From contig CAJKBH010000023.1 of assembly GCA_905198125.1 (NCBI GenBank), positions 1 through 56,741 of the forward strand: DNA of 56,741 nt. The letters are read 5' to 3'. The position numbers and the translations under genes were made by a program. This document shows, one piece after another, positions 34,503-43,570 of the stretch (the stretch's first letter is position 1; every line of letters begins with the position of its first letter). The notes beneath the pieces were generated by a model. It was given only the letters and a program-made list of their open reading frames with translations. It did no database searches and had not been told where the DNA came from. This DNA is from an uncultured Porphyromonadaceae bacterium (GTDB lineage: Bacteria > Bacteroidota > Bacteroidia > Bacteroidales > Muribaculaceae).

Positions 34503-35354
34503 ATGAAAACGATAAAAGATACGGAATTCGGAGGCGAGCGACCGCTGTTCGAATCGCACGACCTGCGTCTGGAGAATGTGACCATACGCGAGGGCGAGTC
34601 GGCCATAAAGGAATGCAGCAACATCGAGGCCGTCAACTGCCGGTTTGAGGGTAACTACCCTTTCTGGCATGTGCATGGATTCAAGATAGACCGGTGCTAC
34701 TTCGATGTCGGGGGCCGCTCGGCGCTGTGGTACTGCGACCATCTGAAGATGACCGACACAGTGATAGACGCGCCGAAAATGTTCCGCGAGATGAACGATA
34801 TAGACATCGAGAACGTGACGATGAACGATGCCGACGAGGTGTTCTGGCGTTGCAAAAACATACGCATAAAGAACCTGAAATTGCACGGCGGCACATATCC
34901 GTTCATGTTCAGCAGCGACATATATGTTGACGGCCTGGAAAGCGACAGCAAGTATGTATTTCAGTATGTGAAGAACGCCGAGATACACCATGCCAAGATC
35001 ACCACGAAAGATGCCTTCTGGGAGGTGGAGAACGTGACCATATACGATTCGGAGCTTAACGGCGAGTACTTGGGATGGCATTCACGGAATCTGCGTCTCG
35101 TCAACTGCCATATCTCAGGCGAACAGCCTCTGTGCTACGCGCATAACCTGATACTGGAGAACTGCACGTTCGATCCGGGGTGCGACCGTGCGTTTGAATA
35201 CAGCGAGCTTGACGCAGACATACGCGGAGCCATCACCAACATCAAGAATCCCCGTACAGGGCGCATCGTGGCCGACGAAATCGGTTCAATAACGATAGAC
35301 GAGAACATAAAGGCACCGGCAGACTGCAAGATAAGTATAGGTCATAAGTCATAG
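34503..35354 (+). CDS. DUF3737 family protein (predicted beta-helix)
   Basis: The 283-residue protein repeats a rung-like motif every about 20 residues (LENVTI, IEAVNC, FKIDRCYF, LKMTDTVI, IDIENVTM, IRIKNLKL, IYVDGLES, LRLVNCHI, LILENCTF), the pattern of a right-handed beta-helix. No signal peptide or membrane segment is present, so it is probably cytoplasmic. The family has no known activity. It is followed 22 nt later by a PLP lyase gene. Confidence 0.85.
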   Translation: MKTIKDTEFGGERPLFESHDLRLENVTIREGESAIKECSNIEAVNCRFEGNYPFWHVHGFKIDRCYFDVGGRSALWYCDHLKMTDTVIDAPKMFREMNDIDIENVTMNDADEVFWRCKNIRIKNLKLHGGTYPFMFSSDIYVDGLESDSKYVFQYVKNAEIHHAKITTKDAFWEVENVTIYDSELNGEYLGWHSRNLRLVNCHISGEQPLCYAHNLILENCTFDPGCDRAFEYSELDADIRGAITNIKNPRTGRIVADEIGSITIDENIKAPADCKISIGHKS

Positions 35355-35376
35355 TGACGAGGTAAGAACAGCAAGT

Positions 35377-36540
35377 ATGAAATACGATTTTGACGAGATT
35401 ATAGACAGGCGCGGGACTAATTGCGTCAAGTGGGACAGCGCGGAAAATCCGGACGTGCTTCCCATGTGGGTGGCCGACATGGATTTTCGTACCGCTCCGC
35501 CCATTATAGAGGCATTGAGTCGCAGGGTAGACCACGGAGTGTTCGGTTATACCCGTGTGCCGCAAAGTTACTATGCCGCCGTTACGGGATGGTTCGCACG
35601 CCGTCATGGATGGAACATCGATAATGACTGGATTATCTATACTTCGGGAGTGGTTCCGGCTCTTTCGGCCATCATAAAGGCGTTGACTGCGCCCGGCGAC
35701 AAGGTGCTGATTCAGACACCGGTCTACAACTGCTTCTTCTCGTCAATCCGCAATAACGGATGCGAGATAGTAGAGTCGCGATTAGTATATGCCGACAAAA
35801 CATATTCGATAGATTTCGAGGATCTGGAACGCAAGGTATCGGATCCGAAGGTAAAGGCGATGATTCTGTGCAATCCTCACAATCCCACCGGAAGGGTATG
35901 GAGCCGCGATGAACTGATCAGAATAGGAGAGATCTGTATTCGCCATGATGTTGTGGTGATTGCCGACGAGATACATTGCGAGCTTGTGATGCCGGGTTAT
36001 GAGTATACGCCGTTCGCTTCGATTTCCGAGGAATTCAGCCGGCATTCCGTCAGCTGTGTGTCTCCGAGCAAGGCGTTCAATATCGCCGGACTGCAGATAG
36101 CCAACATTGTGTGTGCAGATGCCGGGCGTCGTGCCAAGATAGACCGTGCCATAAACATCAACGAGGTATGCGATGTGAATCCCTTTGGCGTTATTGCGTT
36201 GCAGGCGGCATACAACGAAGGCGCGGAATGGCTGGACCAGCTCTTAGAGTACATATATGGCAATTATGAGTATATGCGTAGGTTCTGCGAGGAACATCTG
36301 CCAGATTCCCCGATTACAAAATTAGAGGGAACGTATCTGGTATGGATGAACTGCCGCAAATTCGGCATGACATCGGCCGAACTGGAGAAGCGATTGATAG
36401 AGGAGGCCGGATTATGGCTGAACGCCGGCACTATGTATGGTCAGGACGGCGAGGGATTCATGCGCTGGAACATAGCCTGTCCGCGAGCCCGTATGATCGA
36501 AGGCCTTAAACGTTTCGAGAAATTCGCCAAAAACTTCTGA
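35377..36540 (+). CDS. MalY/PatB-type PLP-dependent C-S lyase
   Basis: The 387-residue fold-type I PLP enzyme starts with the family segment DRRGTNCVKWD and has MWVADMDF, GYTRVP, an NPHNPTGRVW loop, ADEIHCELV with the PLP-binding Asp, and SPSKAFNIAGLQ with the Schiff-base Lys. MalY/PatB enzymes cleave cystathionine and related beta C-S bonds, releasing pyruvate, ammonia and a thiol. The substrate cannot be fixed from sequence. It may be co-transcribed with DUF3737. Confidence 0.9.
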   Translation: MKYDFDEIIDRRGTNCVKWDSAENPDVLPMWVADMDFRTAPPIIEALSRRVDHGVFGYTRVPQSYYAAVTGWFARRHGWNIDNDWIIYTSGVVPALSAIIKALTAPGDKVLIQTPVYNCFFSSIRNNGCEIVESRLVYADKTYSIDFEDLERKVSDPKVKAMILCNPHNPTGRVWSRDELIRIGEICIRHDVVVIADEIHCELVMPGYEYTPFASISEEFSRHSVSCVSPSKAFNIAGLQIANIVCADAGRRAKIDRAININEVCDVNPFGVIALQAAYNEGAEWLDQLLEYIYGNYEYMRRFCEEHLPDSPITKLEGTYLVWMNCRKFGMTSAELEKRLIEEAGLWLNAGTMYGQDGEGFMRWNIACPRARMIEGLKRFEKFAKNF

Positions 36541-36554
36541 ATGGCTCAATGAAT

Positions 36555-36590
36555 AATGAATCCCGGCACCGTCGAGTGTCGGGATTCATT
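36555..36590. terminator. Convergent terminator hairpin
   Basis: An 11-bp stem (36555-36565 / 36580-36590, AATGAATCCCG/CGGGATTCATT) is extended by an inner CAC/GTG stem. It sits between the C-S lyase gene and the convergent secreted-protein gene. Confidence 0.7.
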
Positions 36591-36636
36591 GTGTCTTGAT
36601 AGTCAGGAATTGTATCGTGATGGTGTGGATTAGTTG

Positions 36637-37197
36637 TTAACGGGATTTCTCCATCTGTTTGATTTCGCGCCGGATGTTCTTTTTCAGGTGTCTGGCAAGT
36701 TTCTCGCCGGCTTCTTCCATGGCGTCGCCAAGCAGGTTCATGAACGAACCTACGCGACCGTCTTCGGCTTCCATATAGAAAGATGCCAGCACATCGCCCG
36801 ATTCCTTGTCCCAGAACACGAAATCGGCCCAGAACTGACTGCCGTTTGTCACAACCTTGCGTACGTTGATGTCAAGACGGGTCTCCACGCGGCGATTCAC
36901 TGTGAGACGTATAGGACTCTCAACATCGTTGAATTCCTCGATGAAATCGCCGAGCAAGTCCAATATGTCTTCCTCGTAATCCTCGCGAAAATCCTTTCTG
37001 GACCTGTATCCGTCATATTCGGCAAATTCTATGAATGGTATTCCATCGACAGTGGCCTTGGAGAAGTCAATCTGCGCACAAGCTGTTCTGATACCGACCA
37101 ATGCACGATACGAACCTTCGGTCAGTTCCTGAGCCTTTACAGTCAAGGATGCGGCGAGTGTGACGGTGCCGGCAATTAAAATCGTTCTGATATTCAT
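36637..37197 (-). CDS. Secreted protein of unknown function
   Basis: The 186-residue protein has a signal peptide (MNIRTILIAGTVTLAASLTVKAQ). The mature part is acidic up to about 150 (EDYEEDILDLLGDFIEEFND) and ends in a basic Lys/Arg tail (KLARHLKKNIRREIKQMEK). No family is recognised. It has its own promoter and is monocistronic. A periplasmic location is inferred from the signal peptide. Confidence 0.75.
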   Translation of the reverse strand: MNIRTILIAGTVTLAASLTVKAQELTEGSYRALVGIRTACAQIDFSKATVDGIPFIEFAEYDGYRSRKDFREDYEEDILDLLGDFIEEFNDVESPIRLTVNRRVETRLDINVRKVVTNGSQFWADFVFWDKESGDVLASFYMEAEDGRVGSFMNLLGDAMEEAGEKLARHLKKNIRREIKQMEKSR

Positions 37198-37220
37198 GTT
37201 GCTATTGCATTTAGTTACCG

Positions 37221-37251
37221 CAAAGTTAACATTTTTTGATAGAAAATCAAA
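37221..37251 (-). promoter_or_regulatory. Promoter of the secreted-protein gene
   Basis: On the minus strand -33 TTTG (37248-37251), a 19-nt spacer and -7 TAACTTTG (37221-37228) match the Bacteroidetes consensus. Confidence 0.75.
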
Positions 37252-37323
37252 TAAAAAGTTGACGGCGAGGACGCCGTCATTCCAGTCCCCGCCGTTCGTG
37301 TAAGAGTTTGTATAATAATGTAA

Positions 37324-37752
37324 TCAATCGGTGATGCCCGGAGGCAACGGGATGCCGAGGCGTTTGCGGCGCGCTATGAGAATGTCGTAGAAATCCCGGG
37401 GCAACACGACATTGTACATATCGAGGGCACGGTCGAACAGCGGAGCTATCTGCTCCGGCGTGAATCCGGCTATGCCACATCCTATACGTGTGACCAGAAA
37501 CGTGTTCTGGTCCCATTCATACGCCAAGTCAAGGAATCGATCGACGTATGGCTTGATTGTCTCCACGCCACCCTGCATTGTGGGAATGGCGTAACTCTGA
37601 CCCTGGATTCCTTCGCCTTGTCCCCACTGAGCGCCGAAGCGGTCCAGAGCCACGCGGGCCGCTCCGCCACCGTGATGGCCGGCAAGATTGCTCCCGAACA
37701 CGAATATCTCGTCAGGAGCCAGTTCCTTGATATTATCCGGTGTGAATCTCAT
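37324..37752 (-). CDS. Small macro-domain-like protein
   Basis: The 142-residue protein opens EIFVFGSNLAGHHGGGAARVA (about 15-34), the Gly-rich loop seen in phage- and bacterium-encoded macro-like proteins (A1S_2505 type), and has VTRIGCGIAGF near 87. Macro-type folds bind or remove ADP-ribose. No catalytic function is shown here. Its ATG overlaps the upstream flavodoxin-like gene by 4 nt, so the two are coupled. Confidence 0.75.
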   Translation of the reverse strand: MRFTPDNIKELAPDEIFVFGSNLAGHHGGGAARVALDRFGAQWGQGEGIQGQSYAIPTMQGGVETIKPYVDRFLDLAYEWDQNTFLVTRIGCGIAGFTPEQIAPLFDRALDMYNVVLPRDFYDILIARRKRLGIPLPPGITD

Positions 37753-38363
37753 CGTATGAAGTTTGTGGCCTGACGCGGTTCGGGCGCGGGATGTGGTACA
37801 TACTCACCGTTCAGGCATTTCAGCATCCATGCCATATTGCGGCCTAACGTGCGCATGGTCTGGAGGCCTTCGGCATCCAGACTTGCCTCGCCCGGGTCGC
37901 GGCCATATACAATGTTCCAGTACTGCGACGGTACTACGGGCATGTTGTTGATGGTGAAATATTTGTTCAGACGGTCGAACGAAGTGGCGCCACCGCCGCG
38001 GCGGCACACGTTGACGCTTGCCGCAGGCTTATAGGCCATGAAACGTCCGGCGGAATAGAACAGACGGTCTAGCAGAGCGCAGAGGCTACCGGCCGGACCG
38101 GCGTAATATACCGGAGACCCGATGACATATCCGTCCGCTTCCCGGACTTTGGTGTAAAGGTCGGCGTAAGCTCCGGTATTGAACACGCATACACCCGTCT
38201 CATAGCATTTGTAGCAGGCGATACAGCCGGGAATCGGATGATTGCCGATCCAGTAAATCTCGGTTTCAATCCCTTCTGCTTCAAGCGTCTTGGCTACCTC
38301 TGTCAGAGCGATATGTGTATTGCCCTCTTTATGAGGCGAGCCATTAATCAATAATACTTTCAT
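37749..38363 (-). CDS. Flavodoxin-family / NADPH-dependent FMN reductase
   Basis: The 204-residue flavoprotein starts with the FMN phosphate loop MKVLLINGSPHKEGNTHIAL. It has CIACYKCYETGVC with cysteines at about 48-58, resembling iron-sulfur flavoproteins, and GSPVYYAGPAGSL near 101. It probably reduces FMN or quinones, or carries electrons. It is the first gene of a two-gene unit with the macro-like protein and is divergent from the carboxylesterase. Confidence 0.88.
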   Translation of the reverse strand: MKVLLINGSPHKEGNTHIALTEVAKTLEAEGIETEIYWIGNHPIPGCIACYKCYETGVCVFNTGAYADLYTKVREADGYVIGSPVYYAGPAGSLCALLDRLFYSAGRFMAYKPAASVNVCRRGGGATSFDRLNKYFTINNMPVVPSQYWNIVYGRDPGEASLDAEGLQTMRTLGRNMAWMLKCLNGEYVPHPAPEPRQATNFIR

Positions 38364-38446
38364 AATCAGTAATTGGTTTATGATATCAATCTCAACGAAA
38401 CGAGCGTTTGTTATAATAACGGTAAATAATCAGAATACGTTTATAG

Positions 38447-40219
38447 ATGAAGAAACAATTAGGATTCATAATAATGTTGGCATCCTGTCTTATGGCGGGT
38501 TGCGGCAACAAAGAATTAGAGAAGGAGTCCGCAAGGATGCTGTCTATGTACGGCGAGAATCTGCCGTTACCGGCTCGGGATTCCACGGCATCATATTCAG
38601 TCAAGACATATAACGGCTATTATATAGGCAAAGCGACAGACAGCGTGCTGAGCTACAAGGGCATTCCTTACGCTCAGCCCCCGGTGGGAAGGCTCCGCTG
38701 GCATGCGCCGGAGCCTGCACCGGCCAGCAACGGTGTGTGGCAGGCATATTATTTCGGCAAATCGTCCATTCAGAGTAAGGACTTAGGTTGTCTGGGATCA
38801 TTATATCCGCAGAGCGAGGATTGCCTCACGCTGAACGTATGGACAGCACAGAACGACAGTGCTTCGCTCGGACGTAGGCCGGTGATGGTTTACATACATG
38901 GCGGCAGTTACGGCTGGGGAGGATCTTCGGACCCGATGTTTGACGGACACAACCTGGTGAAAGCGCATCCGGACATAATATTGGTGACAATCAATTACAG
39001 GCTCGGAATATTCGGATTCCTGGATCTTTCGACTCTGAAAGGAGGAGAGGACTATTCGGAGAGCGCGAATCTCGGTCTTTTGGATCAGATAGAGGCATTG
39101 AAGTGGGTGCGTAGGAACATCGCGGCATTCGGAGGCAATCCTGATAACGTAACCATCTTCGGCGAATCGGCGGGTGGCGGCAGCGTGTCGCTGTTACCGC
39201 TGATAGACCGATCCAAGGGATTGTTCCGGCGTGTGATAGCCGAAAGCGGTTCGGTGGCATTGACCAGCAGTCGGAAGCAGGCCGAGGAACTTACAGATCT
39301 GGTGGTGAAGGAAACCGGTATAGACAATGTGGAAGGCTTGATGGAGCTGAACCAGGACCAGTTGGCCGAGCTAAGCATGAAAGTGGATGCCCATAACCGA
39401 TTCCCCATGCGTGACGGTAAGCTGATACCGTTGGATCCATACAAGGCTTATCGAGAAGGGAAAGCCCGTGACATAGACTTCATGACAGGAACAAACAGTG
39501 ATGAGGCAAACTACTGGATAGGGGGCATGGGAGGCATCATACCGTTCAAGATAGCGATAAATGTGTGGTATGAGAATATTATGGAAGAACTGCCGCAGGC
39601 TGAGCGCGAGGCTTGCAACCGTTTTACTGATGACTATTCCAAAGGCAGAACCTGGGGCCGCGTGGAATTTATAACGGATCTGATGTTTCGCATTCCTTCT
39701 ACTTTCACGGCCCGATGTCATGCAGAATCAGGAGGCAAGACCTACAACTATTACTGGACCAAGGCGTCGGCGCTACCAGACAGGGGTGCCTGTCATACGG
39801 TTGAACTACCGTATGTTTTCGGGAATCTGAACGAGAACAGGTACACCGGAAATAACGTCGATCCGAAACTCTCGGCCACGGTGCAGGAGATGTGGACTAA
39901 TTTTGCTCGCACAGGAGATCCGAGCTTACCGGGTCAAATATGGCCGGAATATAACGATTCCACACGAAAGACGATGGTTATCGATGATACAATGAGGGTT
40001 GAAAGCGACATGCTCGGCAAACAGTACGCTGTTATTGCTCCGCTGGCCGACCTGTATATCAGTCCGTTGCACGACAACATCAGTCTGAATGTGCCGTATG
40101 TGCATGTCATGGCCGGATGGGTGCTGTTGTCGTTAGCTGTAATCGTAGTTATAGTAGTTGTAATCCGGAAATCGGTGCGTAAATGCAAAAGGAATCAGAG
40201 GTCGGACATGGCGTCGTAG
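38447..40219 (+). CDS. Type B carboxylesterase lipoprotein with C-terminal membrane helix
   Basis: The 590-residue esterase has a lipobox LMAGC (lipidated C19), the SEDCLTLNVW signature (about 123-132), the nucleophile in GESAGGG (about S241), an acid in TNSDEANY and the His in ACHTVELPY. A hydrophobic segment at about 550-572 is followed by a basic tail. Combining a lipobox with a C-terminal membrane helix is unusual; one of the two may be non-functional, or the protein is anchored in the inner membrane at both ends. Its 3' end overlaps the convergent sulfatase-fold gene by 25 nt. Substrate is unknown. Confidence 0.88.
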   Translation: MKKQLGFIIMLASCLMAGCGNKELEKESARMLSMYGENLPLPARDSTASYSVKTYNGYYIGKATDSVLSYKGIPYAQPPVGRLRWHAPEPAPASNGVWQAYYFGKSSIQSKDLGCLGSLYPQSEDCLTLNVWTAQNDSASLGRRPVMVYIHGGSYGWGGSSDPMFDGHNLVKAHPDIILVTINYRLGIFGFLDLSTLKGGEDYSESANLGLLDQIEALKWVRRNIAAFGGNPDNVTIFGESAGGGSVSLLPLIDRSKGLFRRVIAESGSVALTSSRKQAEELTDLVVKETGIDNVEGLMELNQDQLAELSMKVDAHNRFPMRDGKLIPLDPYKAYREGKARDIDFMTGTNSDEANYWIGGMGGIIPFKIAINVWYENIMEELPQAEREACNRFTDDYSKGRTWGRVEFITDLMFRIPSTFTARCHAESGGKTYNYYWTKASALPDRGACHTVELPYVFGNLNENRYTGNNVDPKLSATVQEMWTNFARTGDPSLPGQIWPEYNDSTRKTMVIDDTMRVESDMLGKQYAVIAPLADLYISPLHDNISLNVPYVHVMAGWVLLSLAVIVVIVVVIRKSVRKCKRNQRSDMAS

Positions 40220-42021
40220 ATTTTCTGCAGATAAGCCTTTGCGCGGTCAAGAGCCTTATCGGGATTCTGCCCCTGCATTTTGATTGGTTTGTCGGATTCG
40301 ATGCTGTATGTCACGGTGTCTGTGGCCGATACCAATCCGAAGTCCGAGGGTGATGTAAAGAACGCGTAGTGTGGTGCTACGGAGTCCATCAGATTTGTAC
40401 TGAACTTGAAGTCCTGATGCTGAATGGCAAGCGCGTCAAGCAGTGTGGCGGCAATATCGGTCTGATCGCCGACAGTGGCAATAGTGCCACGGCGCTTCAG
40501 TGCGCCTCCGGTCATGATCAACGGCACGCGATGACGGGCCTGCGGATCGGTGAGATTGTCGGGATACACGCCGTAATGGTCGGGCACAATCACGACAAGC
40601 GTACGGTCCCAGCGGGACGATGTGGCAAGGCTGTTGACAAACGTCGCAATCGCATTGTCAGCGTATGCGAAAGCATTGAGGCGTTTGTCCGTAAATTTGC
40701 TATGGAACGGCACCTCAAAAGGCTCGTGGCTGCTGGATGTCTGCACCACGCGGAAACGGGGGCCGGCGACGGTGTCCGCGGCATTCTCTGCAATGACGTG
40801 AGCGAACAGGGTATGGTCGTGCGCACCCCATTTGCTGGCCTTTTCACTGATGCTGAAATCCTTGTCGCTTACAATATGTCCGAATCCGCAGTTTACCAGA
40901 TAAGCCAGCATGTTGGTAAAATTGACGTCACCGCCATAATAGTATGCGCAATCGTACCTCACTTTACGCAAAGACTGCGGGATTGAAGGAAGATGTTCGG
41001 CTTTCTTTACATACTTCATCACTGAGGTGTTGGGCTGTCCGGGGAATCCGCTGAGAATAGCGGGCAGTGAGCGATCCGTGCGGAAGCTGGATGCGTAAAA
41101 GTTGGTGAACAGCAGTCCGGAACGTGCGATGGAATCGAGTTTCACGGCTATGGGTTCGCCACCGAGTGACGGCATGAGATGTGCCGAAAAACTTTCGGCG
41201 ATTATGATCCATACGTCGGGGCGGTAGGTGTTGAGCAAAGTGGTGTCACCGGTGAATCGGGTGTCGGTCAGTTCTGCGGCAATGCGTGTGGCCTCGTCGT
41301 TGTCAAAATAACGGAACTGCTTGCTGAAATCCTTCTGCTGGTTTAGCGAATAGAGCAACGAGAATGCCGGATTGACGGCGGCATGATTCAGACGTTGGTT
41401 CTGGCTGAAATATGCGTAGCTGACGTTCATGGTTGAGACCGTGACGCCACCGCGTATAGGGAGAAACAGGAGGGCGGTCATAAAGAGTGCGAGAGCCACG
41501 CCCCAAGGTTTGCGCTTTTTAGATAAAGGACTGACCTTGATACGCAAGGATGTGAAATGGAACGCGATATAAAACAGAGCGGCGACAGCAAGCCACAGAA
41601 ATACGCCTCCAATTACCTGCCATGTAGATACGCTGGCCATAGCCGCCGACGGTGACGATGCGAAGTAAAACAGGGGAGTGGCGTCGAGCTTGAAACCCCA
41701 GTAACCGTACAGTACGGTGTCGCCCACGAATATGGCGGCGAGCAGCAAAGACACGATTATGAAGTAAATGCGTGCAATTATGTCTGTTACCCGCGAACGT
41801 ACCAAAAGCATTACCAGAATAAGCAGAGCAGGAATGACGGTAAGGTATCCTGAAACGGAAGCATCGATCAATAGGCCATGCCATATCACGGAGAAAACGT
41901 CTCCGATGCCTATGCCCGGATATAGAGATGAATAGACGATCATGAATATGGGCTTTTCAATGATGAAAAGAGCCATAAACATCAGAAATGTAACAATATA
42001 CCGTAAAATCGCCTGTTTCAT
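40195..42021 (-). CDS. LtaS-like sulfatase-superfamily phosphotransferase (inner membrane)
   Basis: The 608-residue protein has five N-terminal membrane segments (to about 205). An outward-facing sulfatase-fold domain follows with IIIAESFSAHLMPSLGG (metal ligand Glu, about 273-289), ASSFRTDRSLPAILSG with the nucleophile Thr, and VPDHYGVYP with metal ligands. This is the LTA-synthase/phosphoethanolamine-transferase layout. In Bacteroidetes these proteins add phosphoglycerol or phosphoethanolamine to envelope glycans or lipids. The exact acceptor is unknown. Confidence 0.85.
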   Translation of the reverse strand: MKQAILRYIVTFLMFMALFIIEKPIFMIVYSSLYPGIGIGDVFSVIWHGLLIDASVSGYLTVIPALLILVMLLVRSRVTDIIARIYFIIVSLLLAAIFVGDTVLYGYWGFKLDATPLFYFASSPSAAMASVSTWQVIGGVFLWLAVAALFYIAFHFTSLRIKVSPLSKKRKPWGVALALFMTALLFLPIRGGVTVSTMNVSYAYFSQNQRLNHAAVNPAFSLLYSLNQQKDFSKQFRYFDNDEATRIAAELTDTRFTGDTTLLNTYRPDVWIIIAESFSAHLMPSLGGEPIAVKLDSIARSGLLFTNFYASSFRTDRSLPAILSGFPGQPNTSVMKYVKKAEHLPSIPQSLRKVRYDCAYYYGGDVNFTNMLAYLVNCGFGHIVSDKDFSISEKASKWGAHDHTLFAHVIAENAADTVAGPRFRVVQTSSSHEPFEVPFHSKFTDKRLNAFAYADNAIATFVNSLATSSRWDRTLVVIVPDHYGVYPDNLTDPQARHRVPLIMTGGALKRRGTIATVGDQTDIAATLLDALAIQHQDFKFSTNLMDSVAPHYAFFTSPSDFGLVSATDTVTYSIESDKPIKMQGQNPDKALDRAKAYLQKIYDAMSDL

Positions 42022-42048
42022 GATTATGTAAAAGTTCTATTTTGTAAG

Positions 42049-42056
42049 CAAAATTA
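42049..42056 (-). promoter_or_regulatory. -7 box for the LtaS-like gene
   Basis: TAATTTTG on the minus strand, 28 nt from the ATG. A matching plus-strand TAATTTTG at 42081-42088 would serve the divergent tRNA-editing gene. No clear -33 boxes are seen. Confidence 0.5.
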
Positions 42057-42080
42057 CTAAAAAATAAGGAATAAAAGCAG

Positions 42081-42088
42081 TAATTTTG
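42081..42088 (+). promoter_or_regulatory. -7 box for the tRNA-editing gene
   Basis: TAATTTTG lies 22 nt before the ATG at 42110, opposite the minus-strand box at 42049-42056. Confidence 0.5.
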
Positions 42089-42109
42089 CACCGGTAGAAC
42101 ATATATGAC

Positions 42110-42667
42110 ATGGATTTCAAGACAGTAAAATATAACGGACGTCCCACGGAAGGGAATGAGTTGCGAACGGAAGCAGAACTTGAGGTATACGATTTCCTGG
42201 ACAACTTAGGCGTGAGCTACACCACCTTGTGCCATCCGGCTGCCTTCACAATGGAGGAGTGCGAGATGGTGCGCAAGGATGCCGGTGCTCCGGTGTTCAA
42301 GAACCTGTTCCTGACCAACAGACAGCAGACCGACTTCTATCTGCTTATGATACCCGCCGACAAGCCGTTCAAGACCAAATATCTCAGCTCGCAGTTGGGA
42401 TGCGCCCGGTTATCGTTTGCCGGAGCCGAACAGATGGATCAATACCTGCACATTCATCCGGGTGCCGTATCGCCCATGGGTCTGATTCATGACAAGGATC
42501 ATAAGGTCAGGCTGATAATAGACGAGGACCTGAAGCAGTGCACCACATACGCATGCCATCCGTGTGTGAATACATCAAGCATCGTGATGACACTCAATGA
42601 TTTGCTTGAGAAGGTGATTCCCGCCACCGGCCATGACCACACATGGGTGGCATTGAAGCCTGAATGA
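42110..42667 (+). CDS. Prolyl-tRNA synthetase-associated (YbaK/ProXp) deacylase
   Basis: The 185-residue single-domain protein matches the editing domain of bacterial ProRS: HPAAFTMEECE near 46, FLTNRQQTDFYLLMIPADKPFKTK with the catalytic Lys region, and AVSPMGLIHD. Stand-alone ProXp-type enzymes hydrolyse mischarged Ala-tRNAPro or similar. It is probably monocistronic and cytoplasmic. Exact amino-acid specificity is not decided. Confidence 0.88.
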   Translation: MDFKTVKYNGRPTEGNELRTEAELEVYDFLDNLGVSYTTLCHPAAFTMEECEMVRKDAGAPVFKNLFLTNRQQTDFYLLMIPADKPFKTKYLSSQLGCARLSFAGAEQMDQYLHIHPGAVSPMGLIHDKDHKVRLIIDEDLKQCTTYACHPCVNTSSIVMTLNDLLEKVIPATGHDHTWVALKPE

Positions 42668-42682
42668 AACCGTCAGATGTCG

Positions 42683-43489
42683 TTATTTGACGCCAGCATG
42701 GCGTAACTGCCAGAATGCAACAGCGGCTGCCGCCCCCACATTGAGGGAATCTACCTGATGATGCATGGGAATGCGGACGGTATAGTCCGCCTCTGCTATC
42801 GTAGAGGCTGGAAGGCCGTCGCCTTCAGTGCCGAGTATCATGGCCAGCTTGTCAATATCACTCAGCAATGGATCGTCGATGCTGACGGAGTTATCGGAAA
42901 GAGCTAAAGCGGCTGTTTTGTATCCGAGGCTGTTCAGCTCCTGCAATGGATGGTCAGAGAATGTCCAAGGCACCAGGAAAATGGTGCCCATCGACACGCG
43001 GACGGCACGTCGGTTCAGGGGGTCGCAGGAATCGGACGACAGCACTACGGCATCAATTCCCAACGCGACAGCCGAACGGAAGATGGAACCTATATTGGTG
43101 GTATCGGTCACCCCATGAATCACGGCGACGCGATGGCTCTCTGCACAAATCTGCTCGACTGACGGCAACGGCTTGCGTCGCATGGCACAAAGCACGCCGC
43201 GAGTCAGCTTATATCCCGTTATAGTGGTCAGCAAGTCGCGTGAGCCGGTGTATATGTCGATGTCAGGACACGACTGAATTATGTCGGCTGCGTCGCCAGT
43301 GATGTGACGTTCCTCGCAGAGCATTGAAATCGGTTCATAGCCGGCGCTCAATGCCACACGGATTACTTTGGGACTTTCCGCTATGAAAATGCCCCGGTCG
43401 GCATGCAGCCTGTTACGCAACTGGGCTTCCGTCAGGCCGACATACGGCGCGATGCGGGAGTCGTTGATGTCAGTTATCTCTATAATCAT
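42683..43489 (-). CDS. SpoU/TrmH-family RNA 2'-O-methyltransferase
   Basis: The 268-residue protein has an N-terminal substrate-binding part (about 1-110, FIAESPKVI) and the SPOUT knot with its three motifs: GVTDTTNIGSIFRSA (about 124-138), ILGTEGDGLP (about 218-227) and IPMHHQVDSLNVGAAAAV (about 241-258). It methylates the 2'-OH of an rRNA or tRNA nucleotide. RlmB-like or TrmH-like specificity cannot be decided. Confidence 0.9.
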   Translation of the reverse strand: MIIEITDINDSRIAPYVGLTEAQLRNRLHADRGIFIAESPKVIRVALSAGYEPISMLCEERHITGDAADIIQSCPDIDIYTGSRDLLTTITGYKLTRGVLCAMRRKPLPSVEQICAESHRVAVIHGVTDTTNIGSIFRSAVALGIDAVVLSSDSCDPLNRRAVRVSMGTIFLVPWTFSDHPLQELNSLGYKTAALALSDNSVSIDDPLLSDIDKLAMILGTEGDGLPASTIAEADYTVRIPMHHQVDSLNVGAAAAVAFWQLRHAGVK

Positions 43490-43533
43490 GTCAAGTATGT
43501 TCTAATCTAATAAGTCAGTATTGATTGCAATTA

Positions 43534-43563
43534 TTGTTTTACGGTCAAAAAATATTACTTTTG
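43534..43563 (+). promoter_or_regulatory. Promoter of the glycerate kinase gene
   Basis: -33 TTG (43534-43536), a 19-nt spacer and -7 TACTTTTG (43556-43563) lie 7 nt before the ATG, giving a nearly leaderless transcript. Confidence 0.65.
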
Positions 43564-43570
43564 CAATGTT

